The notes under the pieces were generated by a model, which did no database searches, was not told the DNA's origin, and was given only the letters and a program-made list of their open reading frames with translations. A stretch of 38,130 nt of DNA from Haloferax sp. Q22 (GTDB taxonomy: Archaea; Halobacteriota; Halobacteria; Halobacteriales; Haloferacaceae), in contig NZ_LOEP01000032.1 in assembly GCF_001482285.1 (NCBI RefSeq), forward strand, positions 1 to 38,130. The letters run 5' to 3'. Made by a program: the position numbers and the translations under genes. Below are positions 1 to 8,703 of this stretch, one piece after another; within the stretch, counting starts at the first letter, position 1; every line of letters starts with the position of its first letter.

Positions 1-1641
1 GAGAACTTCGCCGCGGCCGCCGACGCCGCCGAGGACGCGGTTTCGACCCGCGGCGGCTTCGACGACCTCGCCCGCGACGTCGCCGACGGCGATGCGCCCG
101 ACCCACGACTGACGACCGCACCGACGGCTCCCGGCCTCGACAACTGGATTCGTGCTGACCTCGTCGCGCTCGCCGACCGCGTGAAAAACCGGAGCGTGAC
201 GGCGTCTGCCCGGCGGGTCGCCGCGGGCGAGACGAACCTCGCCGCAGAACTCGCGTCCGACCTGCGCGCCGACCGCCGCGAACTCGTCGGCGCACCGGCC
301 GCCTACGACGGCGTTGCGGATCGAGCGCGCGTCGCGGTCCGCGCCGCGTATCTCGACCGCGTGCTGGCGACACTTGACCGCCGGGCGAACCGGACCGCGG
401 CGGCGACCGGCGCGGCCGACGACGCGAGCACAGACGCAGCTATTGGGTCGCTCTCGGAGGCGGTCCGTGCCGAGGCGGTCGCCCGCGCGGCGCTGGGTGA
501 GACGCGAGCAGACGGCGCGAACGGAACCGGCAACGAAACCGGCGTCCGGTTCGTCCCCGACGCGGACCCGATGTACCTCTCGCTCGGCGGTCTCTCGGGG
601 TCCGCGATGCCGACCGTCTCCCGCGGCGGCACCTACCACCCGCTCGTCGCTCGCAACACCAACCTGTTCACGCTCCCCTACGGCGACGCCGCCGATACCG
701 TCCTCGAACCGGTGTTCGGCGCGAACCGCCGCGTCCCGCTCCGCGTTGCGGCCCGCGCGCTCCTCGCCGCCGACTCGACGCTCGCGGTGACGAACGGGAC
801 GAACGAGACGCTCGCCGACCGGCGCGACAGGCTCGAAACCGCGGTCGACCGGTCGACCGTTCCCGCGGAGGAGGTCGCCAGGGACACGCTCCGCGCGCAC
901 ACCGACCGTTCGGTGACGGAGCGCCAGCGGATTCTGGAGCGTGCGCTCGGCGAGTGGGACGACCCAGCCCACCGGGCGCTGGCGGTCACGAACGGCTCCG
1001 CGGCGCGCGCAATCGCCGTCGAAACTGCCGGCACGGGAACCGTCGAGGCCGACCTCCTCGAACGCCGCCTCGACGAGGCGTTCCGAACCGTCCGTCGGGA
1101 CCGCTCGACGACGGTCCCACAGCGACTCACGAACCGAACCGTCGAGACGACGCGGAGCGCCCGCCAGCAGGCCCTCAGTGACATGGCGACCGACGCGGCG
1201 ATGAACGCCACCGAGGACGCGGTCGCCGACCGCCTGAACGACACGCTCGACTCGCGGTTCGGGAAGTCGTTCAAGCGCGTCCCCGCCGGGATGCCGGTCG
1301 CGCCCGTCCCGGGGTACTGGTACGCGACGGTCAACGTCTGGGACGTGGAAGTCGCCGGCGAGTTCGCGCAGTTCCGCGTCCACGCCCGCGGCGACGCCGA
1401 ATCTCTCACGTACGCCCGCGACGGCTCGGTTGTCGCTCTCGATTGGGACGACGACGGCGTCGCGGAGACAGTCGGCCGCGGCGACCGCGTCGCGTTCGAC
1501 GTGGAGACGGCAATCGTCGTCGCGGTGCCCCCGTCGGGCGTCGGCGTCGGTGACATCGACGGCGACGCGGACGAGCGCTCCGAGGGGTGGGCGGGCGGTC
1601 CGGGTTGCACCGTCGCGGCCGACTGCCGCGCGAACGAATAG
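1..1641 (+). CDS. Secreted DUF7286-like protein, 5' end missing
   Basis: The frame is open from base 1 to the stop at 1641, giving 546 visible residues; the true start lies outside the window. I recognise it as resembling the haloarchaeal DUF7286 family, which I recall as sitting in gene clusters with type IV pilus/secretion ATPase genes; that link is memory, not seen here. The visible part is rich in Asn-X-Ser/Thr sequons (ten in the last 486 residues), which fits an exported, N-glycosylated protein. No membrane segment is visible in the retained part. Near the C-terminus is a compact segment with PVAPVPGYWYATVNVWDV and then a region with DWDDDGV, which could be beta-rich. No catalytic motif is visible. 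The next gene starts 57 bp later. Confidence 0.6.
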   Translation, partial: ENFAAAADAAEDAVSTRGGFDDLARDVADGDAPDPRLTTAPTAPGLDNWIRADLVALADRVKNRSVTASARRVAAGETNLAAELASDLRADRRELVGAPAAYDGVADRARVAVRAAYLDRVLATLDRRANRTAAATGAADDASTDAAIGSLSEAVRAEAVARAALGETRADGANGTGNETGVRFVPDADPMYLSLGGLSGSAMPTVSRGGTYHPLVARNTNLFTLPYGDAADTVLEPVFGANRRVPLRVAARALLAADSTLAVTNGTNETLADRRDRLETAVDRSTVPAEEVARDTLRAHTDRSVTERQRILERALGEWDDPAHRALAVTNGSAARAIAVETAGTGTVEADLLERRLDEAFRTVRRDRSTTVPQRLTNRTVETTRSARQQALSDMATDAAMNATEDAVADRLNDTLDSRFGKSFKRVPAGMPVAPVPGYWYATVNVWDVEVAGEFAQFRVHARGDAESLTYARDGSVVALDWDDDGVAETVGRGDRVAFDVETAIVVAVPPSGVGVGDIDGDADERSEGWAGGPGCTVAADCRANE

Positions 1642-1698
1642 CCGCCAATACGACCCGAGTGGCAACCGTTTTGCCGCCGGAACGCCGAACCCGCGTGT

Positions 1699-2118
1699 AT
1701 GTTGTACGACGCCGCCGCGAAGCCCGGAACCCTCTCGGCCGACGAGTTGCGCACCGCCTACGAGGACGAGATTCGCCGCGCAGTCGACGCCGCCGGGTCG
1801 GAGACGGCCGCCGAGGCCGCCGGCGTCTCGGAAGCCGCGCTCTCGAACGGCGTGTTGGACCTCACGCTCGAACAGGCCGCCGCAGTTCTCGAACTCGCCG
1901 ACGGCAACCCCGACGCCGACGCCATCGTCTGGGAGTTCCGCGACCACCTCCTCATGGGCATGACGAGCGGTATCCTCGACGTTGACACGCTCGCGTCCGA
2001 GGTCGACCTCGACCTCTCCGGACAGGAGATTCAGCAGGCTATCGAGGGCCGCACCGCCGCCACGCTGAACGAACTGGCCGCCATCCACCACGTCATCGCC
2101 GTCCGAAACGAGCGATGA
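1699..2118 (+). CDS. DUF5791 family protein
   Basis: 139 residues, acidic, largely helical, soluble, with no membrane segment. It resembles the haloarchaeal DUF5791 family, whose function is unknown. Residues about 25-75 contain repeated Ala/Glu-rich helices reading like a helix-turn-helix (ETAAEAAGVSEAALSNG followed by a predicted second helix), so a DNA- or RNA-contact role is possible but is only inference. The ATG at 1699 directly follows a short spacer. Its last four bases, ATGA, contain the start codon of the next gene, so the two are translationally coupled. Confidence 0.7.
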   Translation: MLYDAAAKPGTLSADELRTAYEDEIRRAVDAAGSETAAEAAGVSEAALSNGVLDLTLEQAAAVLELADGNPDADAIVWEFRDHLLMGMTSGILDVDTLASEVDLDLSGQEIQQAIEGRTAATLNELAAIHHVIAVRNER

Positions 2119-3011
2119 GAGTCGCCATCCTCGGCTGTGGCTACGTCGGCCTCGAACTCGCTCGCACGCTCGTCGCTGACGACCACGACGTGTGGGGCGT
2201 CCGCCGCTCCGACGACGGCCTCGCCGCCGTCAAAGCGACCGGTGCGGAAGCGGTTCGCGCCGACGTGACGGACGCCGACTCGCTGGCGTCGGTCCCCGAC
2301 GTGGACCACGTCGTCTTCGCCGCGAGTTCCGGCGGCCGGGGGGCCGACGCCGCCCGGACCGTCTTCGTCGATGGTCTCCGAACGGCAATCGACCACTTCG
2401 CCGCCCGAGAGTCGCCGCCCGAGCGCCTCGTCTACACGTCGAGCACGGGCGTCTACGGCGACCACGGCGGCGAATTCGTCGACGAATCGACGCCACTCGA
2501 CCCGACGACCGACAAGACGCGCGTCCTCGCAGAGGCCGAGCGCGTCGCCCGCGAGCACGCCGCCGAGCGGGGAATCGAAGGGACCGTCACCCGGTTCGCC
2601 GGGCTCTACGGTCCCGACCGCTACCGACTCGAACGCTACCTGACCGGCCCGGTCACGGCGGGTTACCTCAACATGGTCCACCGGGACGACGCCGCGGGCG
2701 TCGTCGCGTACCTCCTCGAAACCGACCGCGCCCGCGACGACACCGTCCTCGTCGTCGACGACGAACCAGTCTCGAAACACGAGTTCGCGGACTGGCTGGC
2801 CGACGAGTGCGGCGTCCCGCGTCCCGAAAAGCGCACGAAGGAAGAACGCCTCGCCGACGGCGACCTCTCGGAGGCTGCCCGCCGCCGTATCCTGACGAGC
2901 AAGCGCTGTTCGAACGACTACCTCCGCGAACTCGGCTATTCGTTCGCATATCCGACGTATCGAGAGGGCTACCGGGCGGCAATCGACGCCTACCGGGCCG
3001 GCGACGACTGA
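2115..3011 (+). CDS. NAD-dependent epimerase/dehydratase (atypical SDR, YeeZ-like)
   Basis: 298 residues. The N-terminal Rossmann motif GCGYVG (residues 7-12) fits NAD(P) binding, and TSSTGVYGDHGG at about 109-120 is the usual epimerase strand with Ser and Tyr. The canonical YxxxK pair is not clear: after the GVYG segment the sequence runs through PTTDKTRVLAEAE, as in the atypical SDRs of the YeeZ type, so sugar-nucleotide epimerase activity should not be assumed. The start overlaps the stop of the DUF5791 gene by four bases. A hairpin follows the stop at once. Substrate is unknown. Confidence 0.8.
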   Translation: MRVAILGCGYVGLELARTLVADDHDVWGVRRSDDGLAAVKATGAEAVRADVTDADSLASVPDVDHVVFAASSGGRGADAARTVFVDGLRTAIDHFAARESPPERLVYTSSTGVYGDHGGEFVDESTPLDPTTDKTRVLAEAERVAREHAAERGIEGTVTRFAGLYGPDRYRLERYLTGPVTAGYLNMVHRDDAAGVVAYLLETDRARDDTVLVVDDEPVSKHEFADWLADECGVPRPEKRTKEERLADGDLSEAARRRILTSKRCSNDYLRELGYSFAYPTYREGYRAAIDAYRAGDD

Positions 3012-3016
3012 GCGTA

Positions 3017-3046
3017 TTCGGGGGACGACAGGTTCGAACCCCCGAA
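3017..3046 (+). terminator. Hairpin after the epimerase gene, possible terminator
   Basis: TTCGGGGG (3017-3024) and CCCCCGAA (3039-3046) form a perfect 8-bp stem around a 14-nt loop, starting five bases after the epimerase stop codon. A T-rich tract does not follow directly, so it may be a 3'-end structure rather than a classical terminator. The loop contains GGTTCGAA, which looks like a tRNA T-loop, but no tRNA can be folded around it. Confidence 0.4.
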
Positions 3047-3112
3047 ATTCTGTCACTCAGGACAACTCGATTAGGGGGAATATTCATACGGTAGGCCCCG
3101 GTCGTGTTGTGT

Positions 3113-4297
3113 ATGTTCGGTCCGGTGGGGCAGTTCGACACGGGTGCTATCTTTGAGTCTATCGACTCGTTCGTGCGCGCGCACCCCGAAATCGCGGCGG
3201 CGCTCGTCGTCGCGCTCGGCGCCCTCTCGCTCGTCGTCTACGCCGCGATTCGCTTCAAGCGGCCGATGGGCACGCGCTTCGCCGAGGCGCTGGAGGACGT
3301 CGACGAGGTCGCCGTCCTCATGCACCCGAACCCGGACCCCGACGCCATGGCCGCGGCAATCGGCGTAGCCTGTCTCGCAGAACAGGTCGGCACCACACCG
3401 ACAATCCAGTTCGCTGGCCAGATTCGACACCAGGAAAACCGCGCGTTTCGTACCGTTCTCGACCTCGACTTAGACCCCATCGACCACGTGAGCGACCTCG
3501 CCGCCGAGGCGGTCGTCCTCGTGGACCACAACGCGCCCCGCGGCTTCGCGGGGGCAGAGGGCGTTCTCCCCTACGCCGTCGTCGACCACCATCCCGGCGA
3601 CGGGACCGGCGAGGTGTTCACCGACGTCCGTACCGACTACGGCGCGTGTTCGAGCATCATCGCCGAGTACTTCCGCGACGTGGGCGCGAAACCCGTCCCG
3701 CCGGACATGCACGCCAGCGAGGTGAACGCCTCGTACACCGTCCCCTCGCAGGTCGCGACGGGTCTCGTCTACGGGATTCTCACGGACACCAAACATCTCA
3801 CTGCGGGCTGTTCGGCCGCCGACTTCGACGCCGCCGGCTTCCTCTTTCCCGGCGTCAACGAGGACCACCTCGACCGCATCGCCAACCCCGAGGTCTCCCG
3901 CGAGGTGCTGGAGGCGAAGGCGCGCGCCATCGCCGGCCGCGACGTGCGCGGTCCCTTCGCAGTCGCCGACATCGGCACCATCTCGAACGTCGACGCCATT
4001 CCGCAGGCGGCCGACGAACTCATCCAACTCGAAGGCGTCACCGCGGCGGTCGTCTGCGGCGAGCGCGAGAGCAATGTCTACCTCTCGGGTCGCTCCCGCG
4101 ACGACCGGGTTCACATGGGTCGGACGCTGGAGGCCGCGCTCGACCACTACCGCGGGGCGAGCGCCGGCGGCCACGCCCGGATGGGCGGCGGCCAGATAAT
4201 CCGCCCCGACGCCGTCACCGACGGCGGCAACGGCGAGTCCATCGCCCGCGACGAACTCATCGAACACGTTTTCGAGGCGCTGTCGGGCGATATTTGA
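3113..4297 (+). CDS. Membrane-anchored DHH/DHHA1 phosphoesterase
   Basis: 394 residues from the ATG at 3113; an in-frame GTG three codons upstream is less likely because a TATA-like AATATTCATA lies about 26 bp before the ATG, as for a leaderless transcript. Residues about 28-46 form one hydrophobic membrane segment. The DHH domain follows: HPNPDPDA (71-78), VLVDHN (about 135-140) and the signature DHH (158-160), all manganese ligands. The DHHA1 substrate-binding motif GGHARMGGG is near 352-360. The family cleaves phosphodiester bonds in nanoRNA, pAp or cyclic dinucleotides. The anchor is a feature also seen in GdpP-like proteins, but there is no PAS or GGDEF domain, so the substrate is open. 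Confidence 0.88.
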   Translation: MFGPVGQFDTGAIFESIDSFVRAHPEIAAALVVALGALSLVVYAAIRFKRPMGTRFAEALEDVDEVAVLMHPNPDPDAMAAAIGVACLAEQVGTTPTIQFAGQIRHQENRAFRTVLDLDLDPIDHVSDLAAEAVVLVDHNAPRGFAGAEGVLPYAVVDHHPGDGTGEVFTDVRTDYGACSSIIAEYFRDVGAKPVPPDMHASEVNASYTVPSQVATGLVYGILTDTKHLTAGCSAADFDAAGFLFPGVNEDHLDRIANPEVSREVLEAKARAIAGRDVRGPFAVADIGTISNVDAIPQAADELIQLEGVTAAVVCGERESNVYLSGRSRDDRVHMGRTLEAALDHYRGASAGGHARMGGGQIIRPDAVTDGGNGESIARDELIEHVFEALSGDI

Positions 4298-4363
4298 CTC
4301 GCCGGCGGCTGTCTCCGAACCCGGACCGGTGGCCCTTAACCGTCGGCCGCCGTAGCCCCGGCC

Positions 4364-5455
4364 ATGGCTACAGGACGGGCGACGTGGGCCTACCGCGACC
4401 GGTTCGGTGACAGTTTCGGCCGAACGTTCTACCGCCGGTTCGGCCCAGGCGTCGTCTCCAGTATCGGCATCGGGACCTACCTCGGCGAGCCAACCGACGC
4501 GGTCGACGACCGCTACCGCGAGTCGCTCGTCTCCGCGCTCGAACACGGCGTCAACCTCGTCGACACGGCGTCGAACTACCGTCACGGCCGCGCCGAACGA
4601 GTCGTCGGCGACGCGGTCCGCGGGGCCGACGTCGACCGCGACGCCGTCGTCGTTGCCTCGAAGGCCGGGTTCGTCCCCTTCGACCGCGAGCGCCCCGACG
4701 ACCCCGGCGCGTACGTCCGCGAGACGGTCCTCGACGCGGGCCTCGCCGACGCCGACGAACTCGCCCACGGCAGTCACACCATCGCGCCCGCGTTCGTCGA
4801 CGAGATGCTCGACCGGTCGCTCGACCTGACGGGACTGGACCACATCGACTGCTACTACCTCCACAACCCCGAGACGCAACTGGCAATCGCCGACCGTGAG
4901 ACGGTGTACGACCGCGTCGAGGCCGCCTTCGAGGTCCTCGAACGCCGGGTCGCCGGCGACGACATCGGTCGCTACGGTGTCGCAACGTGGGAGGCGCTCC
5001 GGGTCGCGCCCGACCACGACGCGTACCTGTCGCTCCCCGAACTCGTCCATCGGGCCGAGCGCGCGGCAGAAACCGTCGGCAACGACGAACACTCGCTCGA
5101 AGCGATTCAGCTTCCGTTCAACGTCGTGATGGCCGACGCGTTCACCGTCGAGGCTCACGACACCGACGCGGGCGAGGCGATGAGCGCGCTCTGGTACGCC
5201 CACGAACACGGCCTGCACGCCTTCACGAGCGCCAGCCTCGCGCAGGGCGACCTCGCGGCGGAGATTCCGGCGTCGGTGAACTCGGTGCTCGCCGGCGACA
5301 CGGCGGCCCAGCGGGCGCTCAACTTCTCGCGGAGCGCGCCCGGCGTGACCGCGGCGCTCGTCGGCGCGTCGTCGGTAGCACACGTCGCGGAGAACATCGC
5401 GGCCGGCACGTTCGACCCTCTCGGGGCGCGGACGTTCGATTCGGTGTTCGAGTGA
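4364..5455 (+). CDS. Aldo/keto reductase
   Basis: 363 residues. The catalytic tetrad of the AKR fold is visible: D67 and Y72 in VDTASNY, K100 in VVASKAG and H167 in CYYLHNP. The C-terminal half has the NADPH-binding strand near VTAALVGAS. It is somewhat longer than the usual 300-330 residues because of an insertion around 105-145. A CTTAAC box about 27 bp before the ATG suggests its own leaderless promoter. Substrate is unknown; the family reduces carbonyl compounds with NADPH. It is separated from the upstream DHH gene by 66 bp. Confidence 0.88.
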   Translation: MATGRATWAYRDRFGDSFGRTFYRRFGPGVVSSIGIGTYLGEPTDAVDDRYRESLVSALEHGVNLVDTASNYRHGRAERVVGDAVRGADVDRDAVVVASKAGFVPFDRERPDDPGAYVRETVLDAGLADADELAHGSHTIAPAFVDEMLDRSLDLTGLDHIDCYYLHNPETQLAIADRETVYDRVEAAFEVLERRVAGDDIGRYGVATWEALRVAPDHDAYLSLPELVHRAERAAETVGNDEHSLEAIQLPFNVVMADAFTVEAHDTDAGEAMSALWYAHEHGLHAFTSASLAQGDLAAEIPASVNSVLAGDTAAQRALNFSRSAPGVTAALVGASSVAHVAENIAAGTFDPLGARTFDSVFE

Positions 5456-5500
5456 GCGGCCGCCGGTTCCCGTCGGGCGTCCGCCGTCGGTTGGTTCGCC

Positions 5501-5671
5501 TTATCTGAGCTCTTTCCACTCCCGCCCGCAGTCGGCGCAGATGCGGAGGGAAAACACCTCGTCCGGGTCGTTTTTCTTCTTCAGCGACTCGCCGCACTCG
5601 GAACAGGTCAGTCGTCCGTAGGTATCCTTCTCCAACTCCCCGTCTCGAAGCCCCTTCCGCGTTGTCTTCAT
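5501..5671 (-). CDS. HVO_0758-type zinc-finger microprotein
   Basis: 56 residues from the ATG at 5671; the frame is open six codons further, but the shorter start sits 24 bp downstream of a clear TATA box. Two CxxC knuckles are present: C23/C26 in CSECG and C45/C48 in CADCG, enough to bind one zinc ion. The sequence matches my memory of the H. volcanii protein HVO_0758, a structurally studied small zinc-finger protein; the molecular role is not settled as far as I know. It is strongly charged, with a basic N-terminus (KTTRKG) that could contact nucleic acid. It is divergent from the MFS gene. Confidence 0.9.
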   Translation of the reverse strand: MKTTRKGLRDGELEKDTYGRLTCSECGESLKKKNDPDEVFSLRICADCGREWKELR

Positions 5672-5693
5672 AGGCGTCCGTTTGTGCAACGAA

Positions 5694-5701
5694 CATAAAA
5701 A
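5694..5701 (-). promoter_or_regulatory. TATA box of the zinc microprotein gene
   Basis: Read on the minus strand this is TTTTTATG, about 24 bp before the ATG at 5671, the spacing expected for a leaderless haloarchaeal transcript. Confidence 0.55.
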
Positions 5702-5793
5702 CCCGACGACGACCCCCCGTTTTCGCCCGCACGACGCCCCGACGGCCTCGTTCAGTCGAAAGTGTTGTCACCTCGCGGTGCGCGCTTCCGTCC

Positions 5794-6990
5794 GTGTCAC
5801 GTGGCCGCCTCTTCGGAACCCTCTGCGGGATGGTGCTGCTCGTCAACCTCGCGCGGGTCGTCTTCGCACCGCTTCTCGGAGAGTTCATCACGTTCTTCGA
5901 GGTCGACCGCGCCACCGTCGGCATCGTCGCCACCCTCGTCTGGCTCGGGAGCGCCGTCCTCCGCGTCCCGACCGGCTGGCTCCTCACCCGCGTTCCGAGA
6001 CACCGGGTGGTGCTCGGAACCGGCGTCGTCCTCGTCGTCGCCTCGGGCGTGACCGCCAGCGCGACCACCGTCGAGACGCTGATGGTCGGCGCGGTCTCGA
6101 TGGGGCTCGCCTCGGGCGCGTACTTCGTCGCCGCAAACCCGCTCGTGAGCGAGCTGTTCCCCGACCGCGTCGGCCGCGCGATGGGCATCCACGGCACCGC
6201 CAGCCAGCTCGCGGCCGTCGGCGTCGCTCCCTTCGTCACGCTCGTCCTCGCGGTCGGTCCCGACCTCGTCCCCCGGCTTCCGTTCGTCTCCGCGGCGTGG
6301 CAACTCGTCTTCGTCTGCGTCGGCCTCGCGGCCGCCGTCGTGACCCTCGCGTTGTTCTTTACCGCCCGTTCGACGGACCTCCCCGACGCGGGCGCGGCCG
6401 ACCGCGACCTCCTCGGTGCGGCCCGGAGCGAGTGGCGCGTCATCCTCACCGGCATCGTCATCCTCGGCTTCACCGGCTTCGTCTGGCAGGGCCTGTTCAA
6501 CTTCTACGAGCTGTACATGGTGTCGAAGGGCCTGCCGGCGACGACGGCGCGCAACATGCTGACGGTTATCTTCGGCGCGGGCGTGCCGGCGTTCTTCCTC
6601 TCGGGGCGGCTCGCCGACAAACTGCCGCGCATCCCGTACATCCTCGGCGTGCTCGTCTCCTTCGTCGTCTCGGTGTTCGTCCTGACCGTGACGACGAGCC
6701 TCGTCGGCCTCCTCGTCGTCACCGCGGTCGTCGGCTACGTCATCCACAGCCTCTTTCCGGCCCTTGACGCCTACCTGCTCGACACGCTGCCCGACGAGAG
6801 CCGCGGGAGCGCCTACTCGGTGTACTCGTTCGGCATGATGATATTCCAGGCCAGCGGGTCGGGCGTGGTCGGCACCCTGACCGACTTCGGCTACGCGTTC
6901 GACGAGGTGTTCTTCTGGTTCTCCGTCGGGTTGGCGGTCGTCGTCACGGGCCTCATCGCCTTCCAGCGCGCCGGGCGCATCCCGAACTGA
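5794..6990 (+). CDS. MFS transporter
   Basis: 398 residues with about 12 hydrophobic segments, the size of a standard major facilitator. The loop after the second segment, GWLLTRVPRHRV, carries the basic MFS loop 2-3 signature in reduced form, and the equivalent loop in the second half, GRLADKLPRIP, repeats it. The start is a GTG at 5794, directly before the first membrane segment; there is no ATG in a better position. It probably exports or imports a small solute through the cell membrane, but the substrate cannot be read from the sequence. Confidence 0.85.
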   Translation: MSRGRLFGTLCGMVLLVNLARVVFAPLLGEFITFFEVDRATVGIVATLVWLGSAVLRVPTGWLLTRVPRHRVVLGTGVVLVVASGVTASATTVETLMVGAVSMGLASGAYFVAANPLVSELFPDRVGRAMGIHGTASQLAAVGVAPFVTLVLAVGPDLVPRLPFVSAAWQLVFVCVGLAAAVVTLALFFTARSTDLPDAGAADRDLLGAARSEWRVILTGIVILGFTGFVWQGLFNFYELYMVSKGLPATTARNMLTVIFGAGVPAFFLSGRLADKLPRIPYILGVLVSFVVSVFVLTVTTSLVGLLVVTAVVGYVIHSLFPALDAYLLDTLPDESRGSAYSVYSFGMMIFQASGSGVVGTLTDFGYAFDEVFFWFSVGLAVVVTGLIAFQRAGRIPN

Positions 6991-7082
6991 CCGCCCGGTC
7001 TGCCCGGACTCTCCCGGAGCGAAGCCGGCAGACGACTCGGCTCTCGCCGCACTTTTGCTCGCCCGGTTCTACGACCGACACG

Positions 7083-8189
7083 ATGGAGTACGTACAAGAG
7101 CGGGTCACGACGCTCCACGACCTCTCCGGTTCGGTCCCCGACGCCCCGACCGGCCGCGCCGCCGTGGTCGTGCCGATGACGGAGCGCGAGTACGCCGGCC
7201 TCGCCGCCGAGCGGGTGCTCTCGACGCTGGAGTCGCTCTCGCCGGCGCGGGTCGTCGTCCCCCTCCGCGCGCCCGCCGACCGGGTGGCCCCGTTCGCCGA
7301 CTGGCTCGACGAGTACGACCTGCCGCTCGACGTGCTGTGGTGCGACGGCCCCCGCGTCGCCGACCTTCTCGACTCCCACGGCCTCGACGGCGAGCGGGGC
7401 AAGGGCCGCGACGTGTGGCTCGCGCTCGGCTGCGCCGCCCGCGAGGAGTACGTCGTCGTCCACGACGCGGACACGAAGACCTACGACGAGCGCTACGTTC
7501 CGCGGCTCCTGTTCCCGCTCGCCCACGGCCACGACTTCTCGAAGGGCTACTACGCCCGCGTCGAGGAGGGGCGGCTCTACGGCCGGCTGTTCAGGCTGTT
7601 CTACGCCCCGCTCGTCCGGGCACTTGAGGACGAGACTGACGCACCAATCGTTCGGTATCTCGACTCGTTCCGGTACGCCCTCGCGGGGGAGTTCGCGGCC
7701 ACCTCGGACCTCGCGTTGCGGATGCGGTCGCCGCGGAAGTGGGGCCTCGAAGTCGGCACCCTCGGCGACGCCTTCGCTCACGCCGGCTTCGACCGGAGCG
7801 CGCAGGTCGACCTCGGCGAGTACGAACACGACCACCGCTCCGTGAGCGGGCCGACCGGCCTCTCGGACATGAGCGAGTCGGTCGGGCGGACGCTCCTCCG
7901 GGCCGTCGTGGAACACGGCGGGAGCGTCGAGTTCGACACGCTCACGGAGCGCTACCGCGAGGCCGGGAACAGACTGGTCGAGCAGTACGCGGCCGACGCG
8001 GCGTTCAACGGCTTCGACTACGACCGGGGAGACGAGCGCGAACAGGTCGCAACCTACGCCGAGGCCATCTCGAAGCCCGGTGAGGACACGCGGCTCCCGG
8101 CGTGGCGGGACACGTCGCTGTCGCCCGACGAAGTGCTCGCCGCCGCGAGCGCCGATCTCGACGACATGCGGGAGGCTGCGGGGCGATGA
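7083..8189 (+). CDS. GT81-like glycosyltransferase (glucosyl-3-phosphoglycerate synthase-like)
   Basis: 368 residues. It has the features of GT81 enzymes that add a sugar to 3-phosphoglycerate: GKG at 106-108, a DxD motif in HDADTKTY (128-130), FSKGYYAR, then ALAGEFA and GLEVGTLGD in the C-terminal half, which correspond to the acceptor and nucleotide-sugar sites. The N-terminal strand VVVPMTE fits a GT-A fold. In other organisms this family starts the synthesis of glucosylglycerate or related solutes or methylglucose polymers. No phosphatase partner is beside it. The next gene (DUF7109) starts inside its last codons, so both are likely made together. Confidence 0.75.
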   Translation: MEYVQERVTTLHDLSGSVPDAPTGRAAVVVPMTEREYAGLAAERVLSTLESLSPARVVVPLRAPADRVAPFADWLDEYDLPLDVLWCDGPRVADLLDSHGLDGERGKGRDVWLALGCAAREEYVVVHDADTKTYDERYVPRLLFPLAHGHDFSKGYYARVEEGRLYGRLFRLFYAPLVRALEDETDAPIVRYLDSFRYALAGEFAATSDLALRMRSPRKWGLEVGTLGDAFAHAGFDRSAQVDLGEYEHDHRSVSGPTGLSDMSESVGRTLLRAVVEHGGSVEFDTLTERYREAGNRLVEQYAADAAFNGFDYDRGDEREQVATYAEAISKPGEDTRLPAWRDTSLSPDEVLAAASADLDDMREAAGR

Positions 8190-8674
8190 GCGAGGCCACC
8201 TACGACGACCTCGCGGGCGTCGTCGACCTCTTCGGCGCGCTCACCCGCGTGGAACTGGAGACGGCGCTGGACGAACTCGCGTTCAAGCAGGGCCGCGAAA
8301 CCGACGGCGACGCCCTCTCAGGCGCGATTTCTGACGCGGTCGACGCTTACTACCTCGTTCCCTACGAGGACGATGAGACTGACGCGGAACTCCTGACGGT
8401 CGGGCCGATGGCGTTTCCGACGCTCCCCGACCGGGCGGAGGATCTCCCGCACATCCTCGACTACCCGACCCGCGAGGTGCCGCGGGACGAACTGGCGACG
8501 CAGGTCGAATCGCGTCTCCGGGCGGCGGCCGCGAGCGCGGTGCAGACGGGCGACAACGACGAAATCGAGCGTCTGCTGGACGTGACGTACGACCTCGAAG
8601 CGTGGGCCGACACCGACGTGGAGTCGATTCGCGAGCGCCTCGACGCCGCGCTGGACGCGGAGGGGCAGGCCTAA
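8186..8674 (+). CDS. DUF7109 family protein
   Basis: 162 residues from the ATG at 8186, which overlaps the stop of the glycosyltransferase as ATGA; an upstream in-frame start at 8102 would overlap that gene by 88 bp and is rejected. The protein is acidic and helical. The first 40 residues (DLFGALTRVELETALDELAFKQG) look like a winged-helix half seen in many haloarchaeal proteins. It resembles the DUF7109 family, of unknown function. The tight coupling suggests that it works with, or controls, the glycosyltransferase. Confidence 0.75.
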   Translation: MSEATYDDLAGVVDLFGALTRVELETALDELAFKQGRETDGDALSGAISDAVDAYYLVPYEDDETDAELLTVGPMAFPTLPDRAEDLPHILDYPTREVPRDELATQVESRLRAAAASAVQTGDNDEIERLLDVTYDLEAWADTDVESIRERLDAALDAEGQA

Positions 8675-8703
8675 GTCTCGGCATCTCTTTACGAATCGTG
8701 ACG

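Noticed and set aside
3017..3046. Possible tRNA, because GGTTCGAACC resembles a T-loop
   Set aside because: No acceptor stem, anticodon arm or D-arm can be placed; the sequence is explained by a simple 8-bp hairpin.
3470..5383. A 637-codon open frame on the minus strand
   Set aside because: It lies opposite the DHH and aldo/keto reductase genes, both with complete motifs, and its product is low-complexity Val/Arg/Asp sequence typical of antisense frames in GC-rich DNA.
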